Shown here one piece after another: positions 41,141 through 52,631 of a DNA stretch of 64,000 nucleotides. The DNA comes from Halomonas caseinilytica. Its GTDB lineage: Bacteria; Pseudomonadota; Gammaproteobacteria; Pseudomonadales; Halomonadaceae. Numbering within the stretch: the stretch's first letter is position 1; each line of letters opens with the position of its first letter. Location of the stretch: the NCBI RefSeq assembly GCF_001662305.1, contig NZ_BDEP01000002.1, positions 124,001 to 188,000 on the forward strand, given 5' to 3'. The position numbers and the translations under genes are program-made. The notes under the pieces are model-generated. The model was not told the DNA's origin and did no database searches. It saw only the letters and a list, made by a program, of their open reading frames with translations.

Positions 41141-41922
41141 AGGGCCTTACCGGGTTGGAGCCTGCCGCCGGTCGTCTCGCCGTCCCAGGCGCCGGGCGGC
41201 ACCTGGCCGGGCGCGACGTAGGCATGCTGCAGGGCATCGAGCTGGGTCCACAGCACCTGGCACTTGAAGATCAGCGCGTCGAGCACCGCCTGCTGCTGGT
41301 CAAGCCGCAGCGCGTGGCGCTTGACGTAGTCCAGCGCCATCTCCGCGTCCCGCGGCGCCTGGGTCAGGCGTGGCGCGAAGTAAGCCAGGGTCTCGGCAGA
41401 GACGAAATCGTAATGCTGGAGCATGCCGCTGACCCGCTGGCCGATCACCATCGGCGAGAACAGCTCGGTCAGCGACGAGGCAATGGCTTCCAGCAGGCTG
41501 CGCTCACGCACGAAATGCAGGTAGGCCTCCACCGCGAAGCGCGTGGCCGGCAGGATGCGGCGCGTCGAGATCACCATCTCGCGGTCCAGGCCCAGGCCGT
41601 CGGTGAGCATCAACCAGCGCGCGATGCCACCTTCACCCTCGGCGTGGCCGTCGTGATCCTCCAGCCGGGAGCGCCACTCGCGGCGCAGCGCCGGCTCCTC
41701 CAGACGCCCGATCAGCGAGCCATCCTTGAGCGGGATCATCGACTGATAGTAGTAGCGATTGAGCGCCCAGGCACTTACCTGGCGGCGGTCGAGCTCGCCG
41801 TTCTGCAGCATCAGCTGGAAGGGATGCCGATGGTGGTAGCGCTGCTCGCCGATGGCGCGCAGCCGGGCCTCAAGTTCATTCGGACTCAGCACCTCGCGCA
41901 GCGGCGCATCGATATCACTCAT
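41137..41922 (-). CDS. pqqC: Pyrroloquinoline-quinone synthase
   Basis: 261 aa. Cofactor-free oxidase catalysing the last ring closure and oxidation to PQQ. Conserved: YHHRHPFQLMLQNGEL, WALNRYYYQSMIPLKD and RVSGMLQHYDFVSAETLAYF. ATGA overlap with pqqB fixes the start at 41922. Confidence 0.95.
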   Translation of the reverse strand: MSDIDAPLREVLSPNELEARLRAIGEQRYHHRHPFQLMLQNGELDRRQVSAWALNRYYYQSMIPLKDGSLIGRLEEPALRREWRSRLEDHDGHAEGEGGIARWLMLTDGLGLDREMVISTRRILPATRFAVEAYLHFVRERSLLEAIASSLTELFSPMVIGQRVSGMLQHYDFVSAETLAYFAPRLTQAPRDAEMALDYVKRHALRLDQQQAVLDALIFKCQVLWTQLDALQHAYVAPGQVPPGAWDGETTGGRLQPGKAL

Positions 41923-42821
41923 CAGCACTCCAGCTCCATGCCATCGTAGGAGATTTCCCATCCCTGCCGCTCGGCCTCCTGCCGCTCGGGGGAGCCCTCG
42001 ATCAGCACCGGGTTGGTGTTGTTGATGTGGACGAACACGCGCCGTCCGAGGTTCAACGACGCCAGAGCAGCCATGCTGCCGTCATTGCCGGCCATCGACA
42101 TGTGCCCCATCCGCAGGCCGGTCTTGTGGCCGACGCCGGCGCGAATCATCTCGTCGTCCCGCCACAGGGTGCCGTCGAACATCACCAGGTCGGCGCCCTC
42201 AAGGCGCGCCGCCAGTCGCTCGGTCAGCGTCGCGCAGCCGGGAATGTAGTAGGCCCGCCGTTCACCGACGCGGAACTCCACGCCCACAGTGGCCTCGCCC
42301 TCGCCACCGATCTCGACGTCATCGCCTTCCAGGTACAGCGCCGCCTTGCCGGGCACGGCGAAGATCCGCGCCTCGAGCCCCTCGGCCAGCTCCAGGGTCT
42401 GCTCCAGTTCGACGCCGCAGCGCTCGACGTGATCGGGGTTGAGCACGTTGAAGACCGGGCTGTCGCCCAGGGCGGTATGGATTTCCGGCGTGGCATAGAG
42501 GCGATAGGGAGAGCTTTCACGCAGGCTCAGCAGGCCACCGATGTGATCGATGTCGCCATTGGTCACCAGCACCGAGGCGATGGGCGTGTGACGCCTGCCT
42601 TGCTGAGGAAAGAGCGCCGGGGTCTGGCGAATCTGGGTCAGCACTTCGGGCGCGCAGTTGATCAACGCCCAGGAGTGGCCATCGGCGCTGACGGCGATGG
42701 AAGACTGGGTTCGCGGCGTGACGCGTGGGTCGCCCGCCCACGCCAGCCGGCATACCTCGCAGCGGCAGTTCCACTGGGGGAGACCGCCGCCGGCGGCCGC
42801 CCCTAGCACTCGAATATGCAA
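41922..42821 (-). CDS. pqqB: PQQ biosynthesis protein PqqB
   Basis: 299 aa metallo-beta-lactamase fold protein, iron-dependent hydroxylase of the cross-linked Glu-Tyr intermediate. It starts with TTG at 42821 (HIRVLGAAAGGGLPQWNC is the family N-terminus). GAGG overlapping the pqqA stop codon serves as the ribosome site, so translation of pqqB is tied to pqqA. Confidence 0.94.
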   Translation of the reverse strand: MHIRVLGAAAGGGLPQWNCRCEVCRLAWAGDPRVTPRTQSSIAVSADGHSWALINCAPEVLTQIRQTPALFPQQGRRHTPIASVLVTNGDIDHIGGLLSLRESSPYRLYATPEIHTALGDSPVFNVLNPDHVERCGVELEQTLELAEGLEARIFAVPGKAALYLEGDDVEIGGEGEATVGVEFRVGERRAYYIPGCATLTERLAARLEGADLVMFDGTLWRDDEMIRAGVGHKTGLRMGHMSMAGNDGSMAALASLNLGRRVFVHINNTNPVLIEGSPERQEAERQGWEISYDGMELEC

Positions 42822-42828
42822 CGCTGCC

Positions 42829-42906
42829 TCAGAATTCAGCGGGCATGTAGTCGTTGATTTCCAGCGCGATGCAGATCTCTTTTACTTCCGGGGTCGTCCA
42901 AGCCAT
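42829..42906 (-). CDS. pqqA: PQQ precursor peptide
   Basis: 25 codons, starting at the ATG at 42906 with GGAG 8 nt upstream. The residues ALEINDYMPAEF near the end contain Glu16 and Tyr20, the Glu-X3-Tyr pair that is cross-linked into PQQ; the spacing and numbering equal those of known PqqA peptides. An ATG 6 nt further upstream (42912) is less likely. First gene of pqqABCDE. Confidence 0.93.
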   Translation of the reverse strand: MAWTTPEVKEICIALEINDYMPAEF

Positions 42907-42988
42907 CGTCATTACTCCATCAGCGAATTCGCAACATGCATGATAAGCCGTTAGCCTGTTTATTGCATTATCCAACCTCTCCCTGACG

Positions 42989-44785
42989 TTATCCCGCCTC
43001 GGCGGCGAGGCGGTAGCGGCCAGTGTAGTCGAACAGCTTGCGCCGCACCTGCCAATGGCGGCCGGCCTTGCGGCCGATCACGAAGTCCGGGGCGCGCAGG
43101 CGGTGCTGTTCGGCGACCACCTCCTCCGGCGTGCTCGGTGACCAGCGCGTGCCGGGGGCGCGCAGATGCTCGCGCAGGAAGGCCGCGGCGAAGGCCCCGC
43201 GCTGGGCCGAGGTCTCCAGGGAGAACCATTCGGCCAAGGTGGCACCGTCCTCGTCGTGGTAGACGACCTTGAGTCGCGGCAGACCACGCCCGTTGTGCGT
43301 CGCTTCGAGCTGCATGCCGGTCACGCGCAGCACCATGGCATCACGCAGCCGCAGGGCCTCGCGCAGCTTGTCGTCGGCATCCACCAGCATTGCCTGGCAG
43401 CCATGGCAGCGACGCGCGGCAATGTCGTTCTCGGCGCCGCAATGCTCGCACTCCTTGAAGCGATAGCGAAAATCGCACTGATGCTGCCGGCCCGCCTCAT
43501 CGTCGACCAATCCCTGGCAGCGACGCCCGAAATGCTCGATGACCAGCTCGCCATCACGACGCCCCCAGAAGAGATTGGCGTGACCACAGGCGGGACATTC
43601 GACCTGGACGGGCTCGGTGTCCGACGCCGGCCGGGGACTGCCTACCTCGGGGGCATAGAGGTCCCAGGGATTGCCGGCGTAGTCGAGGATCAGGCAATCG
43701 CGCTTGCCCTCGGCCAGCCGCAGCCCGCGCCCGACGATCTGCTGGTAGAGCCCGACCGATTCCGTGGGCCGAAGAATCGCGATCAGATCGACATGGGGTG
43801 CATCGAAACCGGTGGTCAGCACCGACACATTGACCAGGTACTTGAGACGTCGCGCCTTGAACGCCTCGATGCAGGCCTGGCGTTCGTCGGACGGCGTGGC
43901 ACCGGTGATCAGAGCCGCCTGCCCCTCCGGTAGATGACAGAACACTTCTTCGGCGTGCGCCACGGTGGCGGCAAACAGCATCACGCCCTGACGTTCGGCG
44001 GCATACGCCACCACCTCGGCGACGATGGCCGGCGTGGCACGATGGCCGGCCACCACCCGATCGAGCTCGGCTTCCTGAAAGTGCCCGCCGGCACCCGGCG
44101 CCATCCGCGAGAAATCATAGCGGGCCACTGCCGCGTCGACGCGCCGTGGCTCGGCCAGGTAGCCCTGCTTGACCATCAGGCGCAGCGGCTGCTCGAAGAC
44201 ACACTCGCGAAAGAAGCAATCGTCGTCGCCACGCACCATGCCATGGTAATGACGATGATAGACGAAGCCCTGCCCCAACCGGTACGGCGTGGCGGTCAAG
44301 CCGAGGATCTTGAGATGCGAGTTGTGGCGACGCAGGGCGTCGATCACGCGCCGATAGCTCGAGTCCTCGTCCAGCGAGACCCGATGACACTCATCGATCA
44401 CCAGCAACGAAAAGGCGCCATGCTTGCCGCCCTGTGCATCGAGGCGCTCACCGAAGGCGTCGAGGTTGCGCACCACCGACTGCACCGAGCCGAATACCAC
44501 CTGTCGCGCGGCCCGCTTGCTGCCGAGCCCGGCACTGAAGATGTCCGCCTCGAGCCCGTAGGCCTCGTACTTGGCGTGATTCTGTTCCACCAGCTCGCGT
44601 ACATGCGCCAGCACCAGCACCCGGCCTCGTGCCAGACGGGCCAGCTCGGCGATCACCAGCGACTTGCCGCTGCCAGTGGGCAGCACCACCACGGCCGGGT
44701 CATGACTGGCTCGAAAGTGCTCGATCACTCGGGTTACCGCGTCCTGTTGATAAGGGCGCAATCGTGGTGCGAAAGAGATGCTCAT
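42989..44785 (-). CDS. radD: Superfamily 2 helicase RadD (YejH)
   Basis: 598 aa, similar to E. coli RadD throughout. Walker A LPTGSGKS at residues 35-42, DECH box VIDECHR, motif [14 protein letters not shown], and motif [14 protein letters not shown]-terminal zinc-type Cys pairs: CPACG and [18 protein letters not shown]. RadD helps RecA-dependent repair of double-strand breaks. The ATG at 44785 gives the same start as E. coli. Confidence 0.94.
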   Translation of the reverse strand: MSISFAPRLRPYQQDAVTRVIEHFRASHDPAVVVLPTGSGKSLVIAELARLARGRVLVLAHVRELVEQNHAKYEAYGLEADIFSAGLGSKRAARQVVFGSVQSVVRNLDAFGERLDAQGGKHGAFSLLVIDECHRVSLDEDSSYRRVIDALRRHNSHLKILGLTATPYRLGQGFVYHRHYHGMVRGDDDCFFRECVFEQPLRLMVKQGYLAEPRRVDAAVARYDFSRMAPGAGGHFQEAELDRVVAGHRATPAIVAEVVAYAAERQGVMLFAATVAHAEEVFCHLPEGQAALITGATPSDERQACIEAFKARRLKYLVNVSVLTTGFDAPHVDLIAILRPTESVGLYQQIVGRGLRLAEGKRDCLILDYAGNPWDLYAPEVGSPRPASDTEPVQVECPACGHANLFWGRRDGELVIEHFGRRCQGLVDDEAGRQHQCDFRYRFKECEHCGAENDIAARRCHGCQAMLVDADDKLREALRLRDAMVLRVTGMQLEATHNGRGLPRLKVVYHDEDGATLAEWFSLETSAQRGAFAAAFLREHLRAPGTRWSPSTPEEVVAEQHRLRAPDFVIGRKAGRHWQVRRKLFDYTGRYRLAAEAG

Positions 44786-44889
44786 GGGGCCACTCGTGCG
44801 GTGAAACGTCGCCATCTTGCCACCTGCCGCCATCGCTGCCGACAGCAAGACGGCCGAGCATGGCTTGACCTATGGGCATACAGGCATGA

Positions 44890-44919
44890 TACCTAGGTAG
44901 TATGAGAATGAATCATCTC
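44890..44919. promoter_or_regulatory. Two palindromes upstream of the small zinc-ribbon gene
   Basis: TACCTAGGTA (44890-44899), a perfect 10-bp palindrome, and GAGAATGAATCATCTC (44904-44919), an imperfect one, lie just before the zinc-ribbon gene in an AT-rich patch between divergent genes. The second weakly resembles a Fur box. Function unproven. Confidence 0.25.
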
Positions 44920-44944
44920 GTATTGCCCTAAGGGAGAACCTTGC

Positions 44945-45163
44945 ATGACCACTCAAAAGACCAGCCCCAATTGTCCGGAATGCGGCAGCCACTGGAAGCG
45001 CCTGCCGCCGGGTCGCGAGGGGCAGTACCACGTTTATTGCGAAGAGTGCGGTCATGATTTCGGGCGTTATGACCGCCTTCAGGCACAATTCCGCAGTCTA
45101 CTCGAAGATGTGGAATCGCATCTGAAGCACAAGGACGACGTCCCGGACAACAACGCCTCCTGA
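44945..45163 (+). CDS. Small zinc-ribbon protein, uncharacterised
   Basis: 72 aa with two CxxC pairs (CPECG and CEECG, 19 residues apart), forming a single zinc ribbon, followed by a helical, charged tail (RSLLEDVESHLKHK). GGGAGA lies 9 nt before the ATG. No family recognised; it could be a nucleic-acid or ribosome-associated protein. Divergent from radD. Confidence 0.7.
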   Translation: MTTQKTSPNCPECGSHWKRLPPGREGQYHVYCEECGHDFGRYDRLQAQFRSLLEDVESHLKHKDDVPDNNAS

Positions 45164-45200
45164 CCCCGCGCCATACCGAGGCGACATGAGCCGAGACAAG

Positions 45201-45238
45201 GCAAGACGCCGACGCCCAGCCGGGCGTCGGCGTCTTGC
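45201..45238. terminator. Long perfect hairpin between zinc-ribbon gene and purL
   Basis: 17-bp perfect stem (GCAAGACGCCGACGCCC and its complement) around an AGCC loop, between convergent genes. No T-run on either side, so it may stop transcription less cleanly than a standard terminator; a barrier role is still the simplest reading. Confidence 0.6.
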
Positions 45239-45270
45239 ATGGCGGCCCCTGACGGACGCGCCGCCTGTCT

Positions 45271-48200
45271 TCAGCCCAGCCAGCGCCGGGCGTTGCGGAA
45301 CAGGCGCATCCAAGCGCCATCCCGGGTCCACTCGGCCGGCCGCCAGGAGTTGGTCACCGCCCTGGCCACACGCTCCGGATGCGGCATCATGATGGTCACA
45401 CGACCGTCCGGCGTGGTCAGGCCGGTGATGCCGCCCGGCGACCCATTCGGGTTGGCGGGATAACGCGTGGTCACCTGCCCGTGATTGTCGAGATAACGCA
45501 GGGCTACCTGCGCGCTGCCCTGCATGCGGCGCAGGTGGGCGCTGTCGCGGAACTCGGCGCGCCCTTCGCCGTGGGCCACGGCGATCGGCAGTCGCGATCC
45601 CTCCATGCCGGCCAGCAGGATCGAGGCGCTCTGCTCCACACGGACCATGGAGACCCGAGCTTCGAACTGCTCGGACTCGTTACGCACGAAGCGCGGCCAG
45701 TCTTCGGCCCCAGGGATCAGCTCCCTGAGCTGGGAGAGCATCTGGCAGCCATTGCAGACGCCCAGCGCGAAACTGTCATCACGACCGAAGAAGCCGGCGA
45801 ACTGATCGCGCGCGCGCTCGTTGAACAGTATCGACTTGGCCCAGCCACCGCCGGCACCGAGCACGTCCCCGTAGGAGAAGCCGCCGCAGGCCACCAGCCC
45901 CTTGAAGTCCTCGAGGCTCACCCGCCCCTCGAGGATATCGCTCATGTGCACGTCGACGGCCTCGAAACCGGCTCGGTCGAAGGCCCAGGCCATCTCCAGG
46001 TGTCCATTGACGCCCTGCTCCCGCAGCACGGCCATGGGGGGCCGCGCAGTATTCACGAAGGGCGCGGTGATGTCTTCATCGACATCGAAGGTGGGCGACG
46101 CCGAGAGCCCGGGGTCGCGGCCGTCGAGCAAGCCGTCGAACTCGTTCTTGGCACATTCGGCATTGTCGCGCAGTGCCTGCATGCGGTAGCTGGTCTCGCT
46201 CCAGGTACGCTGCGCCAGCAGGCGCGTGGTCTCGAGCAAGGGTTCCTCGAACAGGGTCACGCGAACCTGGTCGTCATAACGTGGCCGGGCGATGACGCCG
46301 CACGTCTCGATGCCCGCACCGGCGAACTGCGCCAGCACCTCTTCGGTATGCTCGCGGGATACCTGGATCACCGCACCAAGCTCCTCGGCGAACAACGCAT
46401 TGAAGGCATCGGTGGGCTCGTCGATCAGCCAGTCGAGCTTGATTTCCAGGCCGGCATGCGCCGCGAAGGCCATTTCCAGCAGCGTGACCAGCAGGCCACC
46501 GTCACTGCGATCATGGTAAGCCAGCAGCTTGCCGTCGGCATTGAGTCCCTGAATCACCGAGAAGAACGCCTTGAGATCTTCCGGGTCGTCCAGGTCGGGA
46601 CATTCGTCGCCAACCTGACCGTAGACCTGCGCCAGGGCCGAGCCGCCAAGGCGATTCCGGCCACCGCCGAGATCGACCAGGATGAGGTCGGACTCGTCCT
46701 GCTCCAGGTTGATCTCCGGGGTCAGGGTACGCAGAGCATCGGTGACGGGCGCGAAACCGGTGGTGATCAGCGACAGCGGCGCGGTGACGCTCTTCTCCTC
46801 GCGCTCCCCCTTGTCGTTCTCGGCTTCCCAGGCGGTGCGCATGGACATGGAGTCCTTGCCTACCGGCACGGCGATGCCCAGCGCCGGACACAGCTCCATG
46901 CCCACGGTCCGAACGGCGTCGAAGAGGGCCTGATTCTCGCCGGGATGGCTGGCCGCGCTCATCCAGTTGGCGGAGAGCTTGATGTCGCCCAGCTTGGCGA
47001 TCGGCGCTGCCGCCAGGTTGGTGATGGTCTCGGCCACCGCCAGGCGAGCGCTGGCGGCAGGGTCGATCAATGCCACCGGTGGCCGTTCCCCCATGGCCAT
47101 GGCTTCACCGGCGTGCGTATCGAAGGTCGCGGTGGTCACGGCGACATCGGCCACCGGCACCTGCCAGGGGCCGACCATCTGGTCGCGCGCCACCTGGCCG
47201 GTGATGGAACGATCGCCGATGGTGATCAAAAAGCTCTTGGACGCCACCGTGGGCAATCGCAACACGCGGTCCATGGCCTCGCGCAGGTCCAGGTTGTCGA
47301 GCATGATGCCCGGCAATTCGCGGTCCTGGCGCGTGAACTCGCGCTGCATCTTCGGCGGCTTGCCGAACAGCACGTTCATCGGCAGATCCACCGGCCGCGT
47401 CTCGAAATGGCCATCGCGCACCTCGAGATGATGCGCCTCGGTCGCCTCGCCGACCACGGCGTAGGGGCAACGCTCACGGCGACACAGCGCCTCGAAGGTC
47501 TCGAGGTCGTCCGGCGCCACGGCCAGCACATAGCGTTCCTGGGCCTCGTTGCACCAGATTTCCAGCGGGCTCATGCCAGGCTCGGCGTTGGGCACCTCGC
47601 GCAATTCGAAGCGCCCGCCCCGGTCGCCGTCCTTGACCAGTTCCGGCAAGGCGTTGGACAGCCCGCCGGCACCGACGTCGTGGATGAAGCGAATCGGATT
47701 GTCCTCGCCCAGCGCCCAGCAGCGGTCGATGACCTCCTGGGCACGACGCTCCATCTCAGGGTTGTCGCGCTGCACCGAGGCAAAATCCAGATCGGCGCTG
47801 GAGGCGCCGGAGGCCATCGAGGAGGCCGCACCGCCGCCCAGGCCGATCAGCATGGCCGGCCCGCCCATGACGATCAGCTTGCCGCCGACGGGAATCTCGC
47901 CCTTCTGGACATGCTCTTCACGGATGTTGCCATAGCCGCCGGCGATCATGATCGGCTTGTGGTAGCCCCGGCGCTCGATGCCGTCGGCGCCTAGGGCATC
48001 CTGTTCATAGCTGCGAAAATAGCCGGTCAGGTTGGGGCGGCCGAACTCGTTGTTGAAGGCCGCGCCACCGATGGGCCCCTCGAGCATGATCGACAGCGCA
48101 CTGGTGATGCGCTCCGGCTTGCCGTAGTCGAAGGCTTCCCAGGGCTGGACGAACTCGGGAATGCGCAGGTTGGACACGGTAAAGCCGGTCAAACCAGCCT

Positions 48201-49206
48201 TGGGCTTGCCACCGATACCGGTGGCGCCTTCGTCGCGGATCTCGCCGCCGGCACCGGTCGCCGCACCAGGGTGCGGGGCGATGGCCGTCGGGTGGTTGTG
48301 GGTCTCCACCTTCATCAGGATGTTCACCGATTCCCGATGTGCGCCATAGACGGCACGGTCGGCCGCCTTGCCGGTCAGTGGTGCCGCGAAGAAGCGCCCG
48401 GCTTCGCTGCCCCGGATGACCGCCGCGTTGTCGCTGTAGGCAGAGAGGATATCGTCCGGCGAAGCCTCGAAGGTGTTCTTGATCATCTTGAACAGCGAGT
48501 GCGATTGCGCCTCACCGTCCACGACCCAGTCGGCATTGAAGATCTTGTGGCGGCAATGCTCCGAGTTCGCCTGGGCGAACATCATCAGCTCGACGTCGGT
48601 CGGATTGCGCTCGAGGCCCTTGAAGGCCTCGCACAGATAGTCGATCTCGTCCTCGGCGAGCGCCAGGCCAAGCTCGATGTTGGCCGTTGCCAACGCCGCG
48701 CGGCCGCCCTCCAGAATATCGACCTGGCCGAGCAGGGCCGGCTGGTGATGCACGAACAGGCGAGCGGCATCCGAGGCGTCGAACAGTACCGTCTCGGTCA
48801 TGCGATCATGCAGCGCCGCCGTCACGGCCTCGAAGCCCGACTCGGAAAGCTCCCCGGCAAACTGCACCCGATAGGCGATGCCTCGCTCCAGACGACGAAC
48901 CTTCGTCAGCCCGCAATTGTGCGCGATGTCGGTGGCCTTGGAGGACCAGGGTGACTGGGTGCCGATGCGCGGCACCACCAGGAAAAGATGCCCTCGGCTA
49001 CCGGGCGACGCCTCACGCGTCGACCCGTCGTCCAGCAACTGCTCGAGCAACCGTCGATCACCATCGGCCAGTTCCCCGTCGTGATCGACGAAGTGCACGT
49101 AGTCGGCTTCGAGCGCCTCGACATCGGGCACCACACTACGCAGGGCATCCAGTAGCTTGGCGTGACGAAAAGCGGATAGAGCGGGCGCACCGCGCAGTTC
49201 GAGCAT
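45271..49206 (-). CDS. purL: Phosphoribosylformylglycinamidine synthase
   Basis: 1311 aa, the large single-chain form. Opens with [14 protein letters not shown] like E. coli PurL, then [16 protein letters not shown]. The C-terminal glutaminase domain has the nucleophile Cys in [13 protein letters not shown] and the His/Glu pair in MPHPERV. Fourth step of purine synthesis. The ATG at 49206 is 21 nt inside a longer open frame. Divergent from mltF. Confidence 0.97.
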   Translation of the reverse strand: MLELRGAPALSAFRHAKLLDALRSVVPDVEALEADYVHFVDHDGELADGDRRLLEQLLDDGSTREASPGSRGHLFLVVPRIGTQSPWSSKATDIAHNCGLTKVRRLERGIAYRVQFAGELSESGFEAVTAALHDRMTETVLFDASDAARLFVHHQPALLGQVDILEGGRAALATANIELGLALAEDEIDYLCEAFKGLERNPTDVELMMFAQANSEHCRHKIFNADWVVDGEAQSHSLFKMIKNTFEASPDDILSAYSDNAAVIRGSEAGRFFAAPLTGKAADRAVYGAHRESVNILMKVETHNHPTAIAPHPGAATGAGGEIRDEGATGIGGKPKAGLTGFTVSNLRIPEFVQPWEAFDYGKPERITSALSIMLEGPIGGAAFNNEFGRPNLTGYFRSYEQDALGADGIERRGYHKPIMIAGGYGNIREEHVQKGEIPVGGKLIVMGGPAMLIGLGGGAASSMASGASSADLDFASVQRDNPEMERRAQEVIDRCWALGEDNPIRFIHDVGAGGLSNALPELVKDGDRGGRFELREVPNAEPGMSPLEIWCNEAQERYVLAVAPDDLETFEALCRRERCPYAVVGEATEAHHLEVRDGHFETRPVDLPMNVLFGKPPKMQREFTRQDRELPGIMLDNLDLREAMDRVLRLPTVASKSFLITIGDRSITGQVARDQMVGPWQVPVADVAVTTATFDTHAGEAMAMGERPPVALIDPAASARLAVAETITNLAAAPIAKLGDIKLSANWMSAASHPGENQALFDAVRTVGMELCPALGIAVPVGKDSMSMRTAWEAENDKGEREEKSVTAPLSLITTGFAPVTDALRTLTPEINLEQDESDLILVDLGGGRNRLGGSALAQVYGQVGDECPDLDDPEDLKAFFSVIQGLNADGKLLAYHDRSDGGLLVTLLEMAFAAHAGLEIKLDWLIDEPTDAFNALFAEELGAVIQVSREHTEEVLAQFAGAGIETCGVIARPRYDDQVRVTLFEEPLLETTRLLAQRTWSETSYRMQALRDNAECAKNEFDGLLDGRDPGLSASPTFDVDEDITAPFVNTARPPMAVLREQGVNGHLEMAWAFDRAGFEAVDVHMSDILEGRVSLEDFKGLVACGGFSYGDVLGAGGGWAKSILFNERARDQFAGFFGRDDSFALGVCNGCQMLSQLRELIPGAEDWPRFVRNESEQFEARVSMVRVEQSASILLAGMEGSRLPIAVAHGEGRAEFRDSAHLRRMQGSAQVALRYLDNHGQVTTRYPANPNGSPGGITGLTTPDGRVTIMMPHPERVARAVTNSWRPAEWTRDGAWMRLFRNARRWLG

Positions 49207-49499
49207 ATCCTCGGGCCTCTGAAGCAAGCGAAAATTAAGGAAGCGCCGAACAACCGACTCACGACCTCAAGCACAGGGCGAGCAACGCGGAGCATACGAA
49301 AGATGAGCGAAGGGGCTCCGGTCTCGCGCAATGCCGTGATTGAGCCGCGTGGGTGTTCATCCAGTGTTTCCTGAAGGCCGCGGCCGGCGGCAAAGAGGCC
49401 TTATGATACTGGAAAGCGCCGGCCGCGAGAAATCGAGAATGATGACAGCCGAAGGGAGGCTGGGTAAGGTGGAGGGTCTCATCGCCGCTCATCACCGTT

Positions 49500-50963
49500 A
49501 TGCTCGCATTCTGGCTCGACCATGTCCGCCGCCACTGGCGTGGCTACCTGACGCTGTGCGCCGTTCTGCTGCTCATGCTGCTGCCGGCAAGACACCACAG
49601 CGAACCGGGGCCACATCTGCAGGACGTGCTGCAGCGGGACTTCATCAGCGTGCATACCCGCAACACTCCCACCACCTATTACGAGGGGCGCCAGGGACCT
49701 ACCGGGTTCGAGTATGAGTTGATGCGACGCTTTGCCGATCATCTTGGCGTCAGCCTGGCACTGAACGACGACCACAACACGACCGACGTGCTCGGAGCGG
49801 TACGCCATCAGGGCGATATGGGCGCCGCCGCCCTGCCCCTCGACCCGGGGCAGGAGGGCGTGATCTTCAGCCGTCCGATCATGCCGCTGCAACCCTTGCT
49901 GGTCTATCGCCGCGACCTGCCACCGCCGCAGGACATCGAGGATCTTCAGGGCCTGGAGATCGGTACCCTGAGCGGCACCGGCACCGACACCGTCATGCGG
50001 GAACTCCAGGCCGAGCATCCCACCTTGAGCTGGAAGGAAGCCAACGACATGGAGGTCGCCTCGCTACTGAGCCAGGTTGCCAGCGGCACGCTGGATGCCG
50101 CCGTGGTCTTCGAGCACCAGTTCCGGCTCAATCGCCTGTTCTTCCCCGAGGTCGAGGACGGCTTCCGGCTCGGTAAGCCACTTTCCCTGGCCTGGGCCTT
50201 TCCCGCCGGCCAGGGGTTGGGCCTGGTACGCGAGGCCAATCGCTTCCTCGCCGACATGCAGGACAACGGCCTGCTCCAGCAGCTCGAGACGCGCTATTTC
50301 GGTCGCGACAATTATCTCGAATACGTCGGCGCGCGCACTTTCATTGCTCATGCCCAGGAGCGACTGCCGGACTACGCGCCACTCTTCCGCCAGTCCGCTC
50401 GCGATACCGGCTTTGACTGGAAGCTGCTGGCCGCAGTGGGCTACCAGGAATCCCATTGGGATCCCGAAGCCACCTCCCCCACCGGCGTGCGCGGCCTCAT
50501 GATGCTGACCCGCCCGACCGCCAGCGATCTGGGCGTCGAGAATCGCCTCGACCCGGCCCAGAGCATCGAGGGGGGCGCGCGTTACCTGAGGAGTCTCGAA
50601 CAGCGCTTACCCGAGTCGATCACCGGCGACGACCGCCTCTACATGGCACTTGCGGCCTACAACGTGGGACTCGGACACCTCTACGATGCCCGCGACATCA
50701 CCCTCCAGCGTGGCGGCGACCCCGATGCCTGGAAGGACGTACGCCGCTCCCTGCCGCTGCTTCAGGAAAGCGGCTGGCATGAGCAAACCCGCCATGGGTA
50801 TGCGCGAGGCGGCGAGCCAGTGATCTATGTCCGCAACATTCGCCGCTATCACGAGATCCTGGCCTACGTGGACCGTAGCCAGGAACAGTTCCACCCACTC
50901 AACGCTCGACTGCCCGAGAAGGCAGGCCGCGAAGCGTTCGATGTCGTCCCGCCCAGCACCTGA
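49500..50963 (+). CDS. mltF: Membrane-bound lytic transglycosylase F
   Basis: 487 aa. An N-terminal membrane anchor (about residues 15-31), a periplasmic binding protein-like domain (SBP_bac_3 type, about 40-275), and a C-terminal SLT domain with the catalytic Glu in GYQESHWDPEATSPTGVRGL. MltF cleaves peptidoglycan from the inside of the outer membrane. Next to purL as in E. coli. Weak ribosome site, but the frame and the domain order fix it. Confidence 0.93.
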   Translation: MLAFWLDHVRRHWRGYLTLCAVLLLMLLPARHHSEPGPHLQDVLQRDFISVHTRNTPTTYYEGRQGPTGFEYELMRRFADHLGVSLALNDDHNTTDVLGAVRHQGDMGAAALPLDPGQEGVIFSRPIMPLQPLLVYRRDLPPPQDIEDLQGLEIGTLSGTGTDTVMRELQAEHPTLSWKEANDMEVASLLSQVASGTLDAAVVFEHQFRLNRLFFPEVEDGFRLGKPLSLAWAFPAGQGLGLVREANRFLADMQDNGLLQQLETRYFGRDNYLEYVGARTFIAHAQERLPDYAPLFRQSARDTGFDWKLLAAVGYQESHWDPEATSPTGVRGLMMLTRPTASDLGVENRLDPAQSIEGGARYLRSLEQRLPESITGDDRLYMALAAYNVGLGHLYDARDITLQRGGDPDAWKDVRRSLPLLQESGWHEQTRHGYARGGEPVIYVRNIRRYHEILAYVDRSQEQFHPLNARLPEKAGREAFDVVPPST

Positions 50964-50968
50964 GCTGC

Positions 50969-52367
<1,399 letters not shown>

Positions 52368-52631
52368 CCACCTGACAGCGGGTGTCGTCCCCGGAAATTC
52401 CGGCGTCGCCGCTGGAACGGTGGCCGGCGCGTGCACGCCTACCTTGAAGGTATCGGCGGCCCTCATCCACAACGACCGACACAATCCAGATGACGCCGTC
52501 GAGCGGATGCCCCCCCCCGGGCCTCCGAAAGCGAGGGCCGAGTCGTCGAGGACGGCGTGAACGGCGGCGATGCAGTGCGCCTCCTCGGCATCGTTCTCGG
52601 GCCAATAGCCAAGGACGAGGAGTGCCGCACC

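Noticed and set aside
44904..44919. Fur box
   Set aside because: The palindrome matches only part of the 19-bp consensus, so I list it only as an unassigned palindrome.
45379..47994. 871-codon plus-strand frame over purL
   Set aside because: Antisense shadow of purL, rich in His, Gln and Arg.
52368..52631. Possible riboswitch upstream of the DmdA-like gene
   Set aside because: No glycine, SAM or SAH riboswitch consensus could be recognised; only a GC-rich stretch with a C-run near 52510.
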